From Bacillus sp. ISL-41 (GTDB lineage: Bacteria; Bacillota; Bacilli; Bacillales; Cytobacillaceae): a stretch of 64,000 bases of DNA. The translations under genes and the position numbers were made by a program. The notes beneath the pieces were generated by a model. That model had not been told where the DNA came from. It did not search any database and worked only from the letters and a program-made list of their open reading frames with translations. Where the stretch lies: the NCBI RefSeq assembly GCF_018613235.1, contig NZ_JAGGQP010000023.1, positions 186,001 through 250,000 of the forward strand, written 5' to 3'. Positions 1 to 8,741 of this stretch are shown piece by piece. Each line of letters starts with the position of its first letter. Within the stretch, counting starts at the first letter, position 1.

Positions 1-384
1 TTTGTGTTGAGAATGATAGGGATAAAGTAGAGGAATGCTACTCACCGAAAAATAGTCACCCATTAGATGGAATAAGTAACCTAAGGAAATTCCTAAAGCA
101 AAACTTTTGGGCACACCGATAGCCGATGAACAATAAATAATAATGGTCAGAATGCTCCACGCTAACAAGCTATGTATAGCACCACGATGCCCAAATTTTT
201 TTTTAATAATAATACTTAATCCAAAAGACCGTTTTCCAATATATGATTTTGGTTCATCAATATCAGGGAGTAAACTACCAAGGGTGATCCCGGCAGCGTA
301 TGAAAATAAAAAAGGATATCCGCTTATAAGTGCTACAACTGATCCCATAGCTAAAGAGGAAGTAATATGTGTCTTGTACATCAT
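1..384 (-). CDS. Metal-dependent hydrolase, YdjM/LexA-binding membrane family (partial)
   Basis: The reading frame is open from an ATG at 384 to the window edge, giving the first 128 residues; the C-terminus lies outside. A GGAGGGA ribosome binding site precedes the start. Visible family features are two N-terminal hydrophobic segments, a conserved 'LLPDIDEPKS' segment at about residues 38-47, a 'GHRGAIHS' metal-binding motif near residue 68, and a further membrane segment ending in 'HLMGD'. These are hallmarks of the YdjM/YvsG group of membrane-bound metal-dependent hydrolases, some of which are SOS-controlled in other bacteria. Substrate unknown. No LexA box was identified upstream. Confidence 0.85.
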   Translation of the reverse strand, partial: MMYKTHITSSLAMGSVVALISGYPFLFSYAAGITLGSLLPDIDEPKSYIGKRSFGLSIIIKKKFGHRGAIHSLLAWSILTIIIYCSSAIGVPKSFALGISLGYLFHLMGDYFSVSSIPLLYPYHSQHK

Positions 385-827
385 GTAAATCCCTCCGGAA
401 TAACCAACTAATAAATGGTTATGCTTTCAGGTCAAGTTGTAGTACAAGGGGGTTTTCTTTTATGAGGAAATCTTTAAGAATGATAAAAAACACCTGTATT
501 TTAGCGAATAGATTGTAATCATTCCCCCAGATTGAAACCTAACATTCATACGGCTAGCTTAGCGTACCAGGCCGCAATGCCCTCCTGTAAATATAAAGTG
601 AGGCAGGGACAAGGGAGCGGTTTTAAATGTCTGCTATAACGCTTTGAGATAATGGAACCGTCTCTGGGTGTCAGGGATCCAAGAACTCCAATCCGTTACA
701 TTGAAGCGAGAATTTTCGCGAAAGATAAATAGGGTCTTAATCAGCATTTTTCTAAAGTTACTCATATATAGATATAAATGTTTAAAACTCAATAATAAAT
801 GGATACACAAGGAGTGGAGGGATGAAG
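385..827. other. Intergenic region, no convincing gene
   Basis: About 440 bases between two divergently read genes. It contains a short segment with the GGAACCGTC word at 655-663 that recurs across the window in hairpin repeats. An 18-codon ORF starting at 462 (MRKSLRMIKN...) has an AAGGGGG upstream, but it is too short to support. No tRNA or riboswitch was recognised. Confidence 0.5.
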
Positions 828-2159
828 ATGAAGATACTTATTATTGGTGGAGATGCGGCAGGTATGAGTGCTGCGATGCAGATGGTGCGAAACAGCTCTA
901 GAAATGAGATCACTGTATTGGAAAAGGGAGGCGTGTATTCATACGGTCAATGTGGCCTGCCTTATGTGATCAGTGGGAAGATTGAGTCCACAGATAGGTT
1001 AGTCGCTCGCACTCCGTCTACTTTTAAAGAAAAGTATGGTATTGATGCACGTGTATTTCATGAAGCCCAGAAGGTAGATGTAGAAAATAAAATGGTAAGT
1101 GGGATAAACCATAGTAATGGTGAAATGTTCAGCCTGCCGTATGACCGCCTTCTGATTGCGACTGGTGTAAGTTCGGTCGTTCCGAAGTGGGAGGGTGTGA
1201 CACTTCCAGGTATTTTCTCATTAAAGACCATCCCGGATGCAAAAGCGATCATGGATTATCTGGATAAAGATATAAATAATGTGACGGTGATTGGCGGCGG
1301 ATACATTGGGCTTGAAATGGCCGAAAGCTTTGCAGAGCTCGGCAAGAAGGTCACCATCATTGAAAGAAATGAGCAACTAGCCAAGATTTTTGATACAGAC
1401 ATGGCCGAACTGATACATGATGAAGCAGTAAAGCAGAATATTGTGTTGAAAATGGGTGAATCTGTCGAAGCATTCGGCGGAAGTGACCATGTGGAGTCCG
1501 TGAAAACCGATAAAGGAGAGTATGAAACAGATTTGGTGCTGATCGCTGTAGGTGTGAAGCCCAATACGTACTTTTTAGAAGGAACAGGAATCAAAACAAT
1601 TGGCAATGGTGCAATCCAGGTAAATGCCTATATGCAAACCAGTGTGGAGGATATCTACGCGGCAGGGGATTGTGCCACACAATATCACCGGGTAAAAGAA
1701 AAGGATGATCATGTCCCATTGGGAACCCATGCCAATAAGCAAGGACAAATCGCTGGATTGAACATGGTTGATGTACATAAGACTTTTAAAGGAATTGTTG
1801 GCACTTCCATTATTAAGTTTTTCGATTTAACCCTCGGGAGAACAGGGCTATCAGAAACAGAGGCAAACAGGCTGAACATCCCCTGTGGCTCTGTAACCAT
1901 CACAGCAAATGATATCGCCGGTTATTATCCCGATGATAAAAAAATGAAACTGAAACTTGTCTATCATAAAGAGACACATAAGGTTCTTGGCGGGCAAATT
2001 ATTGGGGGAAATGGAGTCGATAAACGAATTGATGTCCTGGCGACGGCCATATTTCATTCGATGACGACCGAGGAGCTGCTTGATTTAGATTTGGCGTATG
2101 CTCCCCCGTATAATGGGGTTTGGGATCCTATTCAGCAGGCGGCTAGGAGAGTGGAGTAG
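828..2159 (+). CDS. CoA-disulfide reductase-like FAD/NAD(P)H oxidoreductase
   Basis: Pyridine nucleotide-disulfide oxidoreductase of the single-cysteine CoADR/NADH oxidase/NADH peroxidase family, 443 residues. An N-terminal FAD dinucleotide motif (GGDAAG, residues 7-12) is followed by the redox cysteine in 'YGQCGLP' (Cys42), an NAD(P)H-binding GGGYIG motif near residue 152, the second FAD motif 'YAAGDCA' near 275, and a dimerisation domain ending 'YAPPYNGVWDP'. The single Cys with no CxxxxC pair points to CoA-disulfide reductase or NADH oxidase chemistry in cytosolic thiol redox balance. There is no rhodanese domain. ATG 828 sits 7 nt after GGAGG; an ATG at 822 is the alternative. It appears monocistronic. 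Confidence 0.85.
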   Translation: MKILIIGGDAAGMSAAMQMVRNSSRNEITVLEKGGVYSYGQCGLPYVISGKIESTDRLVARTPSTFKEKYGIDARVFHEAQKVDVENKMVSGINHSNGEMFSLPYDRLLIATGVSSVVPKWEGVTLPGIFSLKTIPDAKAIMDYLDKDINNVTVIGGGYIGLEMAESFAELGKKVTIIERNEQLAKIFDTDMAELIHDEAVKQNIVLKMGESVEAFGGSDHVESVKTDKGEYETDLVLIAVGVKPNTYFLEGTGIKTIGNGAIQVNAYMQTSVEDIYAAGDCATQYHRVKEKDDHVPLGTHANKQGQIAGLNMVDVHKTFKGIVGTSIIKFFDLTLGRTGLSETEANRLNIPCGSVTITANDIAGYYPDDKKMKLKLVYHKETHKVLGGQIIGGNGVDKRIDVLATAIFHSMTTEELLDLDLAYAPPYNGVWDPIQQAARRVE

Positions 2160-2180
2160 GAGGGAACAGTATAAATAAAT

Positions 2181-2220
2181 ACTGTCGGCAAACTCGGTTT
2201 TCACCGATTTTGCCGACAGT
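2181..2220. terminator. Long hairpin between convergent genes
   Basis: An 18-bp stem with one mismatch (arms begin ACTGTCGGCAAA and end TTTGCCGACAGT) closes a 4-nt TTTC loop. It lies 21 bases past the oxidoreductase stop. No T-tract follows on the + strand; on the - strand only a weak T-rich stretch follows. It may act as a bidirectional terminator or mRNA-stabilising hairpin. Confidence 0.55.
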
Positions 2221-2278
2221 GAACTTAAAATTCGACTCTATTTTAATCATGGAAAAAATTTTTATTTTCAAATCGAGA

Positions 2279-2351
2279 GGAGCAAGGGGACGGACCTTTT
2301 GCTCCCTTTTCGTGATTGATTTTGGAAGTAAAAGGTTCGTCCCTCTGCTTC
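2279..2351. repeat. 73-bp inverted-repeat element, copy 1
   Basis: Arms of 22 bases (2279-2300 and 2330-2351) are imperfect reverse complements sharing GGGACG-ACCTTTT. The whole unit recurs, degraded, at 12616-12667 and 13226-13294. It resembles a small non-autonomous palindromic repeat. No target-site duplication was identified. Confidence 0.7.
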
Positions 2352-2375
2352 ATTCGTTACTACCTATGAATTAAA

Positions 2376-3071
2376 CTACGATATAATTCCCCTTCGTAAA
2401 AGTTCTCCCACGGCATGAGAACGATTATGAGCACCAAGCTTTTTCATTGCTGATTTTACATATTGTTTGACGGTTAATTCGCTAATATCCATTAGTTCTG
2501 CCATTTCCTTTGTGCTCTCTCCCCAAGATATTTTTCTCATCACCTCTAATTCTCTTTTACTTAATACTTGACTGTCCTCTTTTCGATTCGTTTTTTCCAT
2601 ATATTTTCCTGCTAGTCTTCCGAATTGGGTGAGGGATGAAAGAATTTCTTCATCTATTACAGCATCTTTCGTAAATTCATTTGTACAAATATAACCAATG
2701 ACGGTTGAACTATAACAAATTGGAAAAACCACCATGGAGTTAACACTGGAAGTTACGATGTACTTACTGCTAGTTTGCTTCAAGTATTCCAAGCCAGTGC
2801 AATATTTTGCTTTTCTTTCGAGGATAGAGGAGTAAATAATCGGCAGGGTCCGTATATCGTCCCTAATTTCGTTAATGTATACAATACCATTTTGATTCAG
2901 CATGATTATTCCTTCTCCAAGATAGCCTAAGGGAGAAAATCGAAACAGATACGAATTCAGAACGGGATAGGTTGACATGTATATTTCTAGAATTTTATAC
3001 AATTTTTCTTCATGACTGATTATATCCTCTAATTTCATCAGTTGGCCCATAAAGGTATAGGGTGGGACCAT
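2376..3071 (-). CDS. LuxR-family transcriptional regulator
   Basis: A 231-residue DNA-binding regulator. The C-terminal ~60 residues form a LuxR/GerE helix-turn-helix ('LSKRELEVMRKISWGEST', 'DISELTVKQYVKSAMKKL'). The N-terminal ~150 residues look like a GAF-type sensor fold and carry no receiver aspartate motif. The start at 3071 is chosen because AAAGGAGATGAT lies just upstream; an ATG at 3101 has no such site. It is divergent from the PQQ-dependent dehydrogenase gene with about 130 bp between the starts, so it is a good candidate for that gene's regulator (inference). Confidence 0.85.
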   Translation of the reverse strand: MVPPYTFMGQLMKLEDIISHEEKLYKILEIYMSTYPVLNSYLFRFSPLGYLGEGIIMLNQNGIVYINEIRDDIRTLPIIYSSILERKAKYCTGLEYLKQTSSKYIVTSSVNSMVVFPICYSSTVIGYICTNEFTKDAVIDEEILSSLTQFGRLAGKYMEKTNRKEDSQVLSKRELEVMRKISWGESTKEMAELMDISELTVKQYVKSAMKKLGAHNRSHAVGELLRRGIIS

Positions 3072-3203
3072 TTTATCATCTCCTTTTGAGGGAAAAGTCA
3101 CATAGATAATTGGGAATATTCAAATTATACAAAAAATTATATGATTAAGATAGCCTTTTGAGGTTCGAAATATAAAAATTTTCCAAGGGAGAGGGTGAAT
3201 AGC

Positions 3204-5357
3204 ATGGGGAAGAATAAGCCATTTATTGTAGGTGCATTTTTAATCATTACTTTAGTATTTTTGGTGTTTATGACCATTCGAATCGAAAATAAAGCAGTTG
3301 ATGTATCAGGAGATGTGCCTGGGACTGAAAATTCTGAAAATGAAACCGATTCCAAACCTGAAATTTTAAATCCAATCGCACCAGCCTTTACTGGAGCAGA
3401 TTTGACAGCAGTGCCACATGAAAACTGGTTCGCAAATGGCGGGAGTGTATATAATCAACGATACTCTACACTAGACGAAATCAATACATCTAACGTGGCA
3501 AACTTAAAAGGAAAATGGGTAACCCATCTAGGTTCTGGTCTGGAATTTAAATACTCTGGTGAGTCCAGTCCGATTGTCTATAACGGTGTTATGTATGTCA
3601 ATACAGGTGCCCATGAAGTTTCAGCACTAGATGTAAAAACGGGAGAGGTTCTTTGGACCTACAAGCCCGACCTTCCGCCATTGGAAACGGTCTGTTGTGG
3701 ATGGACGAGTCGAGGTGTTGGGATTGGAGATGGGCTCGTTTATGTAGGGTTATTAGATGCAAGATTAGTAGCACTCGATCAGAAAACGGGCGAGATCGTT
3801 TGGGAGACAAGGGTTGAAGATTGGAAAAAAGGGTACACCATCACAAGTGCTCCGCTTTATTATAATGGCAAAGTATATACCGGTTTAGCAGGCGGTGAAT
3901 ATGGTATTCGTGGAAGACTTACTGCTTTTGACGCTAAGACTGGAAAAGAGCTTTGGAGGTTTTATACGATTCCAGGACCTGGTGAAATTGGACATGATTC
4001 ATGGCCAAGTGATAATGATTCCTGGAAACGAGGAGGGGCGCCAGTCTGGCAAACTCCAGCGGTCGATCCTGAATTGGGAACCCTTTATTTTTCAACAGGA
4101 AACGCAGCACCTGATTTAGATGGAAGTACAAGAAAAGGAGATAATTTATTCGCTGCCTCCATAGTAGCTATTGATGCAGAAACAGGCGCTTATAAATGGC
4201 ATTTCCAAGAAGTGCATCATGACATTTGGGATTTGGACGCACCAAACCCGGTCGTTCTTTTTGATGTAAACATTGATGGAAAGGAAAGAAAGGCTCTTGG
4301 TCAAGCAGGTAAAACCGGTTGGGTCTATTTCTTAGACCGCACAAACGGGGAGCCGTTGATCGGTATTAATGAAACTCCTGTGCCACAAGATGAAAGACAA
4401 GCGACCTCTCCTACTCAGCCGATTCCTGTCGGGGATTCCTTTGTTCCTCAAATTGTAACCAAAGAGGATGTAGAAAAGGATCTGCCTGAGTATGGAGGAA
4501 CATATGGAAAGATATTTGACCCATTTTGGGATGAAGCTCTGCTGTTAAAACCATCTGCATTTGGAGGGGCTAATTGGCCACCATCTGCCTATAACCCGGA
4601 GACTGAATTGTTTTATGTCCTCGGAACTGATATGTATATGAATTTCACTAGAAGTGAAGAGGAATATGAAGAAGGTGAAATGTATATTGGGAGTATTATA
4701 GCTCCGGTAAATGAAGCACCCGTGAGAGGGACGATTACCGCACTAGATGTCAAAACGAATAAAATCGTTTGGCAGCAGGTATGGGATGCTATGGCTTACA
4801 GTGGAGTCTTAACCACTAAAGGTGGATTAGTTTTTGTTGGGCATAATGATGGAAGACTCATCGCTTTCGATGCTAAAACGGGTAATCAGGTTTGGGAATT
4901 TCAAACAGATGCAGGAGTTAATGCACCTCCTGTTACCTATGAAGTGGATGGTGTACAATATATATCCGTACTTGTTGCAGGTAACTCATTAGCAGGTTCA
5001 AAACATGGAGACTCCTTATGGACCTTTGCTCTTGAAGGAGATATTGCATCAGGGGAAGTTGCAGCTGGGAACGATACGGATTCAGATGAAGAAAGTAACC
5101 AAGAAGTGGTTGCTAATGCAGATGAAGGTGAAAAGATATATGAAGGAAATTGTTTAGCCTGTCATGGTAAAGGTGGCGAAGACGGGCATAATGGACCTAA
5201 CCTTAAATTAAGTGATATAACAAGTGATACTCAAAAAGTCATTGACCGTGTGAAAAAGGGCGGAACGACGATGCCGGCATTTGAAGACATTTTAACCGAG
5301 GAGCAAATCAATAATGTTGCTGCTTATATTACTGAGGTGATAGCTAAAGATAAATAG
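3204..5357 (+). CDS. PQQ-dependent alcohol dehydrogenase with C-terminal cytochrome c domain
   Basis: Quinohemoprotein of 717 residues. An N-terminal membrane segment (about residues 6-24) would anchor it on the outer face of the membrane. The eight-bladed PQQ propeller follows, with repeated tryptophan-docking motifs, the vicinal disulfide Cys164-Cys165 typical of methanol/ethanol quinoproteins, likely metal ligands Glu232 and Asn300, and the likely catalytic Asp343 in 'HHDIWDLDAP'. The last ~75 residues are a class I cytochrome c with heme motif CLACH (650-654) and a methionine ligand in 'TTMPAF'. Expected to oxidise alcohols or aldehydes and pass electrons through heme to the respiratory chain. 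ATG 3204 is preferred to GTG 3195 on ribosome-site spacing. No PQQ synthesis genes are in the window. Confidence 0.88.
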   Translation: MGKNKPFIVGAFLIITLVFLVFMTIRIENKAVDVSGDVPGTENSENETDSKPEILNPIAPAFTGADLTAVPHENWFANGGSVYNQRYSTLDEINTSNVANLKGKWVTHLGSGLEFKYSGESSPIVYNGVMYVNTGAHEVSALDVKTGEVLWTYKPDLPPLETVCCGWTSRGVGIGDGLVYVGLLDARLVALDQKTGEIVWETRVEDWKKGYTITSAPLYYNGKVYTGLAGGEYGIRGRLTAFDAKTGKELWRFYTIPGPGEIGHDSWPSDNDSWKRGGAPVWQTPAVDPELGTLYFSTGNAAPDLDGSTRKGDNLFAASIVAIDAETGAYKWHFQEVHHDIWDLDAPNPVVLFDVNIDGKERKALGQAGKTGWVYFLDRTNGEPLIGINETPVPQDERQATSPTQPIPVGDSFVPQIVTKEDVEKDLPEYGGTYGKIFDPFWDEALLLKPSAFGGANWPPSAYNPETELFYVLGTDMYMNFTRSEEEYEEGEMYIGSIIAPVNEAPVRGTITALDVKTNKIVWQQVWDAMAYSGVLTTKGGLVFVGHNDGRLIAFDAKTGNQVWEFQTDAGVNAPPVTYEVDGVQYISVLVAGNSLAGSKHGDSLWTFALEGDIASGEVAAGNDTDSDEESNQEVVANADEGEKIYEGNCLACHGKGGEDGHNGPNLKLSDITSDTQKVIDRVKKGGTTMPAFEDILTEEQINNVAAYITEVIAKDK

Positions 5358-5414
5358 CGAAACAAAGTGGTCAGGGTGCCCCCAACAGAAACATAGGAGA
5401 CTCAGGGACGGTTC

Positions 5415-5456
5415 GGACGGTTCTATTGCCTAGTTTTATAGGACATTGGAACCGTC
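5415..5456. repeat. GGACGGTTC-type hairpin repeat
   Basis: Inverted repeat GACGGTTC ... GAACCGTC downstream of the dehydrogenase gene. It belongs to the GGGACGGTTC hairpin set seen at 11062, 23646, 26550, 27802 and 54526. Confidence 0.6.
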
Positions 5457-5512
5457 AACTGTTCTTCTGAAGGCGATCCGAAGAAGTGAAGCCTGCTCTA
5501 ATAATGGCTAGA

Positions 5513-5541
5513 AGGAGAACCTTTATTGGGTTCTTTTTTTA
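5513..5541 (+). terminator. Intrinsic terminator
   Basis: AGAACC stem, short TTTATT loop, GGTTCT and a run of T. It follows the dehydrogenase gene. Confidence 0.6.
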
Positions 5542-5692
5542 TTTAGAAACACGAAAAATGCTATAAGTTCTTGGAACTAATTGAAAATAGACATAGCAAA
5601 TAACAAGTAAAATAGCACCCTCATAAACTCAATGACAATATCTATTGTCCAGAGGCCATTAAGGGTGGGGATTTTATCCAAACCAAAAAAAC

Positions 5693-6496
5693 TTATTGAA
5701 CACTCTTCTGATGCTCATAACAATAAATCTTCCCATTGAAATTATGGCTTGATAAACAGTATGCTTTAACTTTATCTGACACAGGTTTATTACAGATTGA
5801 ACAAGCCGCTTGAGTGGTTGTGTTTGAGTCACTTGCCTTCAATGCCTGTTCGTGTTCTCGTCTTATTGCAGGGTCTTTTATATTTTCATTCGAAAAAACA
5901 TCGTGAATCTCTGAAATCTCCCCCTCACTTAAGAGAGGTTCTTTGTGTTGGATTTTTAATACGGAAACTTTCCGGTGAATGAATTCTGATAGCTCGATAT
6001 CGTAAACGATGAGTTCGTTGGACTGTATTTTCCGGTAATCCAGATCGACTTTAAAAGTGGAGCGCTTGGTAAAAGAGACAATTGATATGAAGAAGTTCTG
6101 GTACTTTTGATCAACCAAGGAAGCTAGTGCTTTAATATGTCCATAGTTTTGTACAAAAGGATTCATCATTTTGAACTTTCCATTGACTGACCATGTTTTT
6201 CTGTCTTTCCCGCCGTATATCGTTCCTTGATAGTTTTTCGTTTCAATCACAAAGATGCCGTATGGTGTCAGCACCACATGGTCGACTTGGGAATAACCTG
6301 ACTTTGCTTTTGGGTTCTTGATGAGAAGGTCACTCAAGTATCGGCAATCCTTTGGCAGCTGGTCAAGCTGTATATCAATTTTGTATTCTCCAATTTCCCC
6401 TTTTCTTACGGCAACCTGTTTTGGAGCGGCAGTTTTCGCTTTTGCAGGAGGTGCCTCTTTCTTCTGCTTCTTTAAGAAATTCAAAAACAATAACAT
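5693..6496 (-). CDS. NERD domain protein with C-terminal zinc-ribbon-like segment
   Basis: 267 residues. After a hydrophobic N-terminus and an Ala/Lys-rich linker, residues ~34-150 match the NERD (nuclease-related) domain: 'KGEIGEYKI', 'DHVVLTPYGIFVIETKNYQGTI' with the D...ExK-like pattern of PD-(D/E)XK folds. The C-terminus has a CSICNKP...YC...YEHQ arrangement compatible with a small zinc-binding module. NERD proteins are assumed to process nucleic acid, but few are characterised. AAGGAGAG precedes the start. The gene is divergent from the three-gene nuclease operon at 6614. Confidence 0.85.
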   Translation of the reverse strand: MLLFLNFLKKQKKEAPPAKAKTAAPKQVAVRKGEIGEYKIDIQLDQLPKDCRYLSDLLIKNPKAKSGYSQVDHVVLTPYGIFVIETKNYQGTIYGGKDRKTWSVNGKFKMMNPFVQNYGHIKALASLVDQKYQNFFISIVSFTKRSTFKVDLDYRKIQSNELIVYDIELSEFIHRKVSVLKIQHKEPLLSEGEISEIHDVFSNENIKDPAIRREHEQALKASDSNTTTQAACSICNKPVSDKVKAYCLSSHNFNGKIYCYEHQKSVQ

Positions 6497-6613
6497 GAAT
6501 TCTCTCTCCTTGCTGTTAAGTATCCTCTCTTATACTTTCGTTCTAATACCTTCTTTATTTAAGTTTTAATTTGATATAATGGAAAAAATAACTAATTTTT
6601 GGAGTGGTGGTCT

Positions 6614-7531
6614 ATGTCTTATGAGGTATATGAATCTGAATCAATCCAAAGCTTATTTTTGAAATTAGCATTTATTTTTAAGCAAATTAACTTGGATGTT
6701 TATCTACCGCCAACTAGCTGTGAGACCGTGCAGTTACGCATGCCTGAAATACTAAGTTCAGAAAACAAACAAGTTGGTTCGATTCAATATGGGGGAGTAA
6801 AGTATCCTATTACTCCAGCTAGCAAGTTGAACCTCAAGTATGTGGAGCTAAGACTGGATTCGACTTTTTTGAGAGAAATGAAAGTTTTTTCATTGGTTCA
6901 TAATCTAATAGATGAAAGTGATGCTAATGGCTGGCTGAAATATAAATTTGCAACTTTGGATGAAATTAAATTGGCTAGAAGGGTTGCTGCCATCATTTCA
7001 AAAGGAATGGAAAGGAAATATGGCTTGGAATACTTAACAATAGGAATGGACCTGAATATTTTAGAATTGCCGAGAGCAAAGTCGAAGCAAAATTCGGCTA
7101 CATACAATCAGGACAATGCTATCAGGAAGGTTTCAGATTTACTAATGCAAGAGGGATACACAGTGTCCCGGTCATCCCAAGGCAATTCTTCTTATCATTT
7201 AATGGCTGCTGCTGAAAATGGGCGTTCAGCGAGAATTTTAGTCCGGCATCTGCAATATGATTCTGCCTATAACAACTCTACAATTCCTTATCAGGTATAC
7301 AAAATCGATGCCTTTGAGAAAGCGGAAGAACATGCTGCTGGAGTAAAGAAAATCGACATTGTTGTGGGTTATAACTTTAAAGATGATTGTTTTGCTTGTT
7401 TGGATATTAAAGACTTTTTCGAGAAGAAAAGTAGGGTGGTGCATCAGAAAGAAGGACTTAAATCTGAGTTCTATAATTCCTGGCATGTGCTTGATGATTA
7501 CCTACGAACTGAGTTGATTGTTGAGGGGTGA
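6614..7531 (+). CDS. Hypothetical protein, first gene of a nuclease operon
   Basis: 305 residues, family not recognised. The start at ATG 6614 follows GGAGTGGTGG. The sequence is soluble, AT-rich in codon use and without membrane segments or cysteine motifs. The last ~140 residues have an alternating helix-strand pattern reminiscent of restriction-endonuclease folds ('DNAIRKVSDLLMQEGYTV', 'ARILVRHLQY', 'KIDIVVGYNF') but lack an obvious catalytic D...ExK, so an inactive or sensor version is possible (inference). The next gene starts 5 bases after its stop codon, indicating a single transcript. Confidence 0.7.
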   Translation: MSYEVYESESIQSLFLKLAFIFKQINLDVYLPPTSCETVQLRMPEILSSENKQVGSIQYGGVKYPITPASKLNLKYVELRLDSTFLREMKVFSLVHNLIDESDANGWLKYKFATLDEIKLARRVAAIISKGMERKYGLEYLTIGMDLNILELPRAKSKQNSATYNQDNAIRKVSDLLMQEGYTVSRSSQGNSSYHLMAAAENGRSARILVRHLQYDSAYNNSTIPYQVYKIDAFEKAEEHAAGVKKIDIVVGYNFKDDCFACLDIKDFFEKKSRVVHQKEGLKSEFYNSWHVLDDYLRTELIVEG

Positions 7532-7536
7532 TTACT

Positions 7537-8739
7537 ATGGATCTGAAGCAAATACAAAAAACAATTGATTGGGCTCTCAAAAATATTTGGGTAGATAAAA
7601 TTTCAAAAGACTATAAGTCCTTTTATCTATTAAAAGAAGATACTTTAAAAAATGCTCTCTATTATCATTTGCGCAATGAATTGGCTAGTTTATTTGATCA
7701 GCATAATCTAAGGATTTATACGGAATTTCACCATGGTGGATTTAAAGCGGATCTTGCCATTGTAAAATTGAATGATGATCCAGGTAACAATGATCATTTG
7801 AAAGATGACATCGAAAATGTTCTGGCAATTATTGAATTGAAGTATAAATCATGCAGTACTATGAAGTTTTTCGAAGAGGATGTAGTAAAAATAAAGAACT
7901 ATATAGATGCCACACCATCAGCAACTACTCAATACTATTTAGCTTTTATCCATGAAGCAGAATACGAATACATAGAAGATGACTCGTGGCTGACGCTTGA
8001 GCAACAAGTATGGGCAAAAGATCGATTAACTGAGTTATCTGGACACTATATTGATGGGAAAATGAAATGGACGGTACTTTCGTATAACGGAATGAATAAG
8101 AATTATCGATGGGAATATCGCTTTACGAAGGATGAACTGACTCAAGCAGCATCATTTTTTAATGAAAAGAAATATTCACATGAGTTTTATAATCATTTCC
8201 TGGGTGTCGTTAGCCGTGAAAAGGAAGTAACCCAAGAACTGAGGGATGCGGTTAGGTATCTGATGTACTGGAAACTGGGAAAGGTATCATCTAAACAGCA
8301 ACCAACAAGTGAAGTCGTAGTTGTCGAAGGAAATACTTATTATGTATCAGGTACTACAACTCAAAATAGATTAGCTATTGAGAAATCATTAGTTGAAGAT
8401 TTGCTGGAAATGGGATTGAAGTTTCGAAATCAAGAAATTACATATGAACAGTTTAAGGATGAAGTAGATTCAATTACAGGAACCTCTATTGTATTGCCTG
8501 CTTTCTATATTCATATATGGCAGCCAGCAGATTTTCCGATTCTAGATATTAAAGTTTGGCGTACTTATAAATGGAATAAGGGAGAAGTCGTACTAAAACA
8601 TACTAAACCCACGTCGTGGCGGCACTATGAAGAATACATTTCATTCTTTAACGGGTTGGTTGCTGATGTGGATAAAGAATGGAGAGATTGCGATAAGGGA
8701 TTGTGGATGCTCGGGGAAAAATTGAAAGTGGGAATATAA
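7537..8739 (+). CDS. PD-(D/E)XK nuclease-like protein
   Basis: 400 residues. The N-terminal third carries a PD-(D/E)XK signature: 'GGFKADLAIVKL' with Asp72, then 'IIELKYKS' with Glu100-x-Lys102. This is the metal-binding core of many restriction, repair and recombination nucleases. The C-terminal part holds 'LPAFYIHIWQPADFPILDIKVWRTY', which resembles helix-hairpin-type DNA glycosylase folds only loosely. ATG 7537 is preferred to GTG 7528 because GAGGGGTGATT lies upstream. It sits between a hypothetical protein and an EEP-fold enzyme in one operon. Biological target unknown. Confidence 0.75.
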   Translation: MDLKQIQKTIDWALKNIWVDKISKDYKSFYLLKEDTLKNALYYHLRNELASLFDQHNLRIYTEFHHGGFKADLAIVKLNDDPGNNDHLKDDIENVLAIIELKYKSCSTMKFFEEDVVKIKNYIDATPSATTQYYLAFIHEAEYEYIEDDSWLTLEQQVWAKDRLTELSGHYIDGKMKWTVLSYNGMNKNYRWEYRFTKDELTQAASFFNEKKYSHEFYNHFLGVVSREKEVTQELRDAVRYLMYWKLGKVSSKQQPTSEVVVVEGNTYYVSGTTTQNRLAIEKSLVEDLLEMGLKFRNQEITYEQFKDEVDSITGTSIVLPAFYIHIWQPADFPILDIKVWRTYKWNKGEVVLKHTKPTSWRHYEEYISFFNGLVADVDKEWRDCDKGLWMLGEKLKVGI

Positions 8740-8741
8740 AT

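Noticed and set aside
668-901. 77-residue ORF overlapping the start of the CoADR-like gene
   Set aside because: No ribosome site, composition unlike protein, and it overlaps a well-supported gene in another frame.
3204-5357. Calling the dehydrogenase lanthanide-dependent
   Set aside because: The Asp at the +2 position also occurs in Ca/Mg-dependent glucose dehydrogenases, so the residue alone is not decisive.
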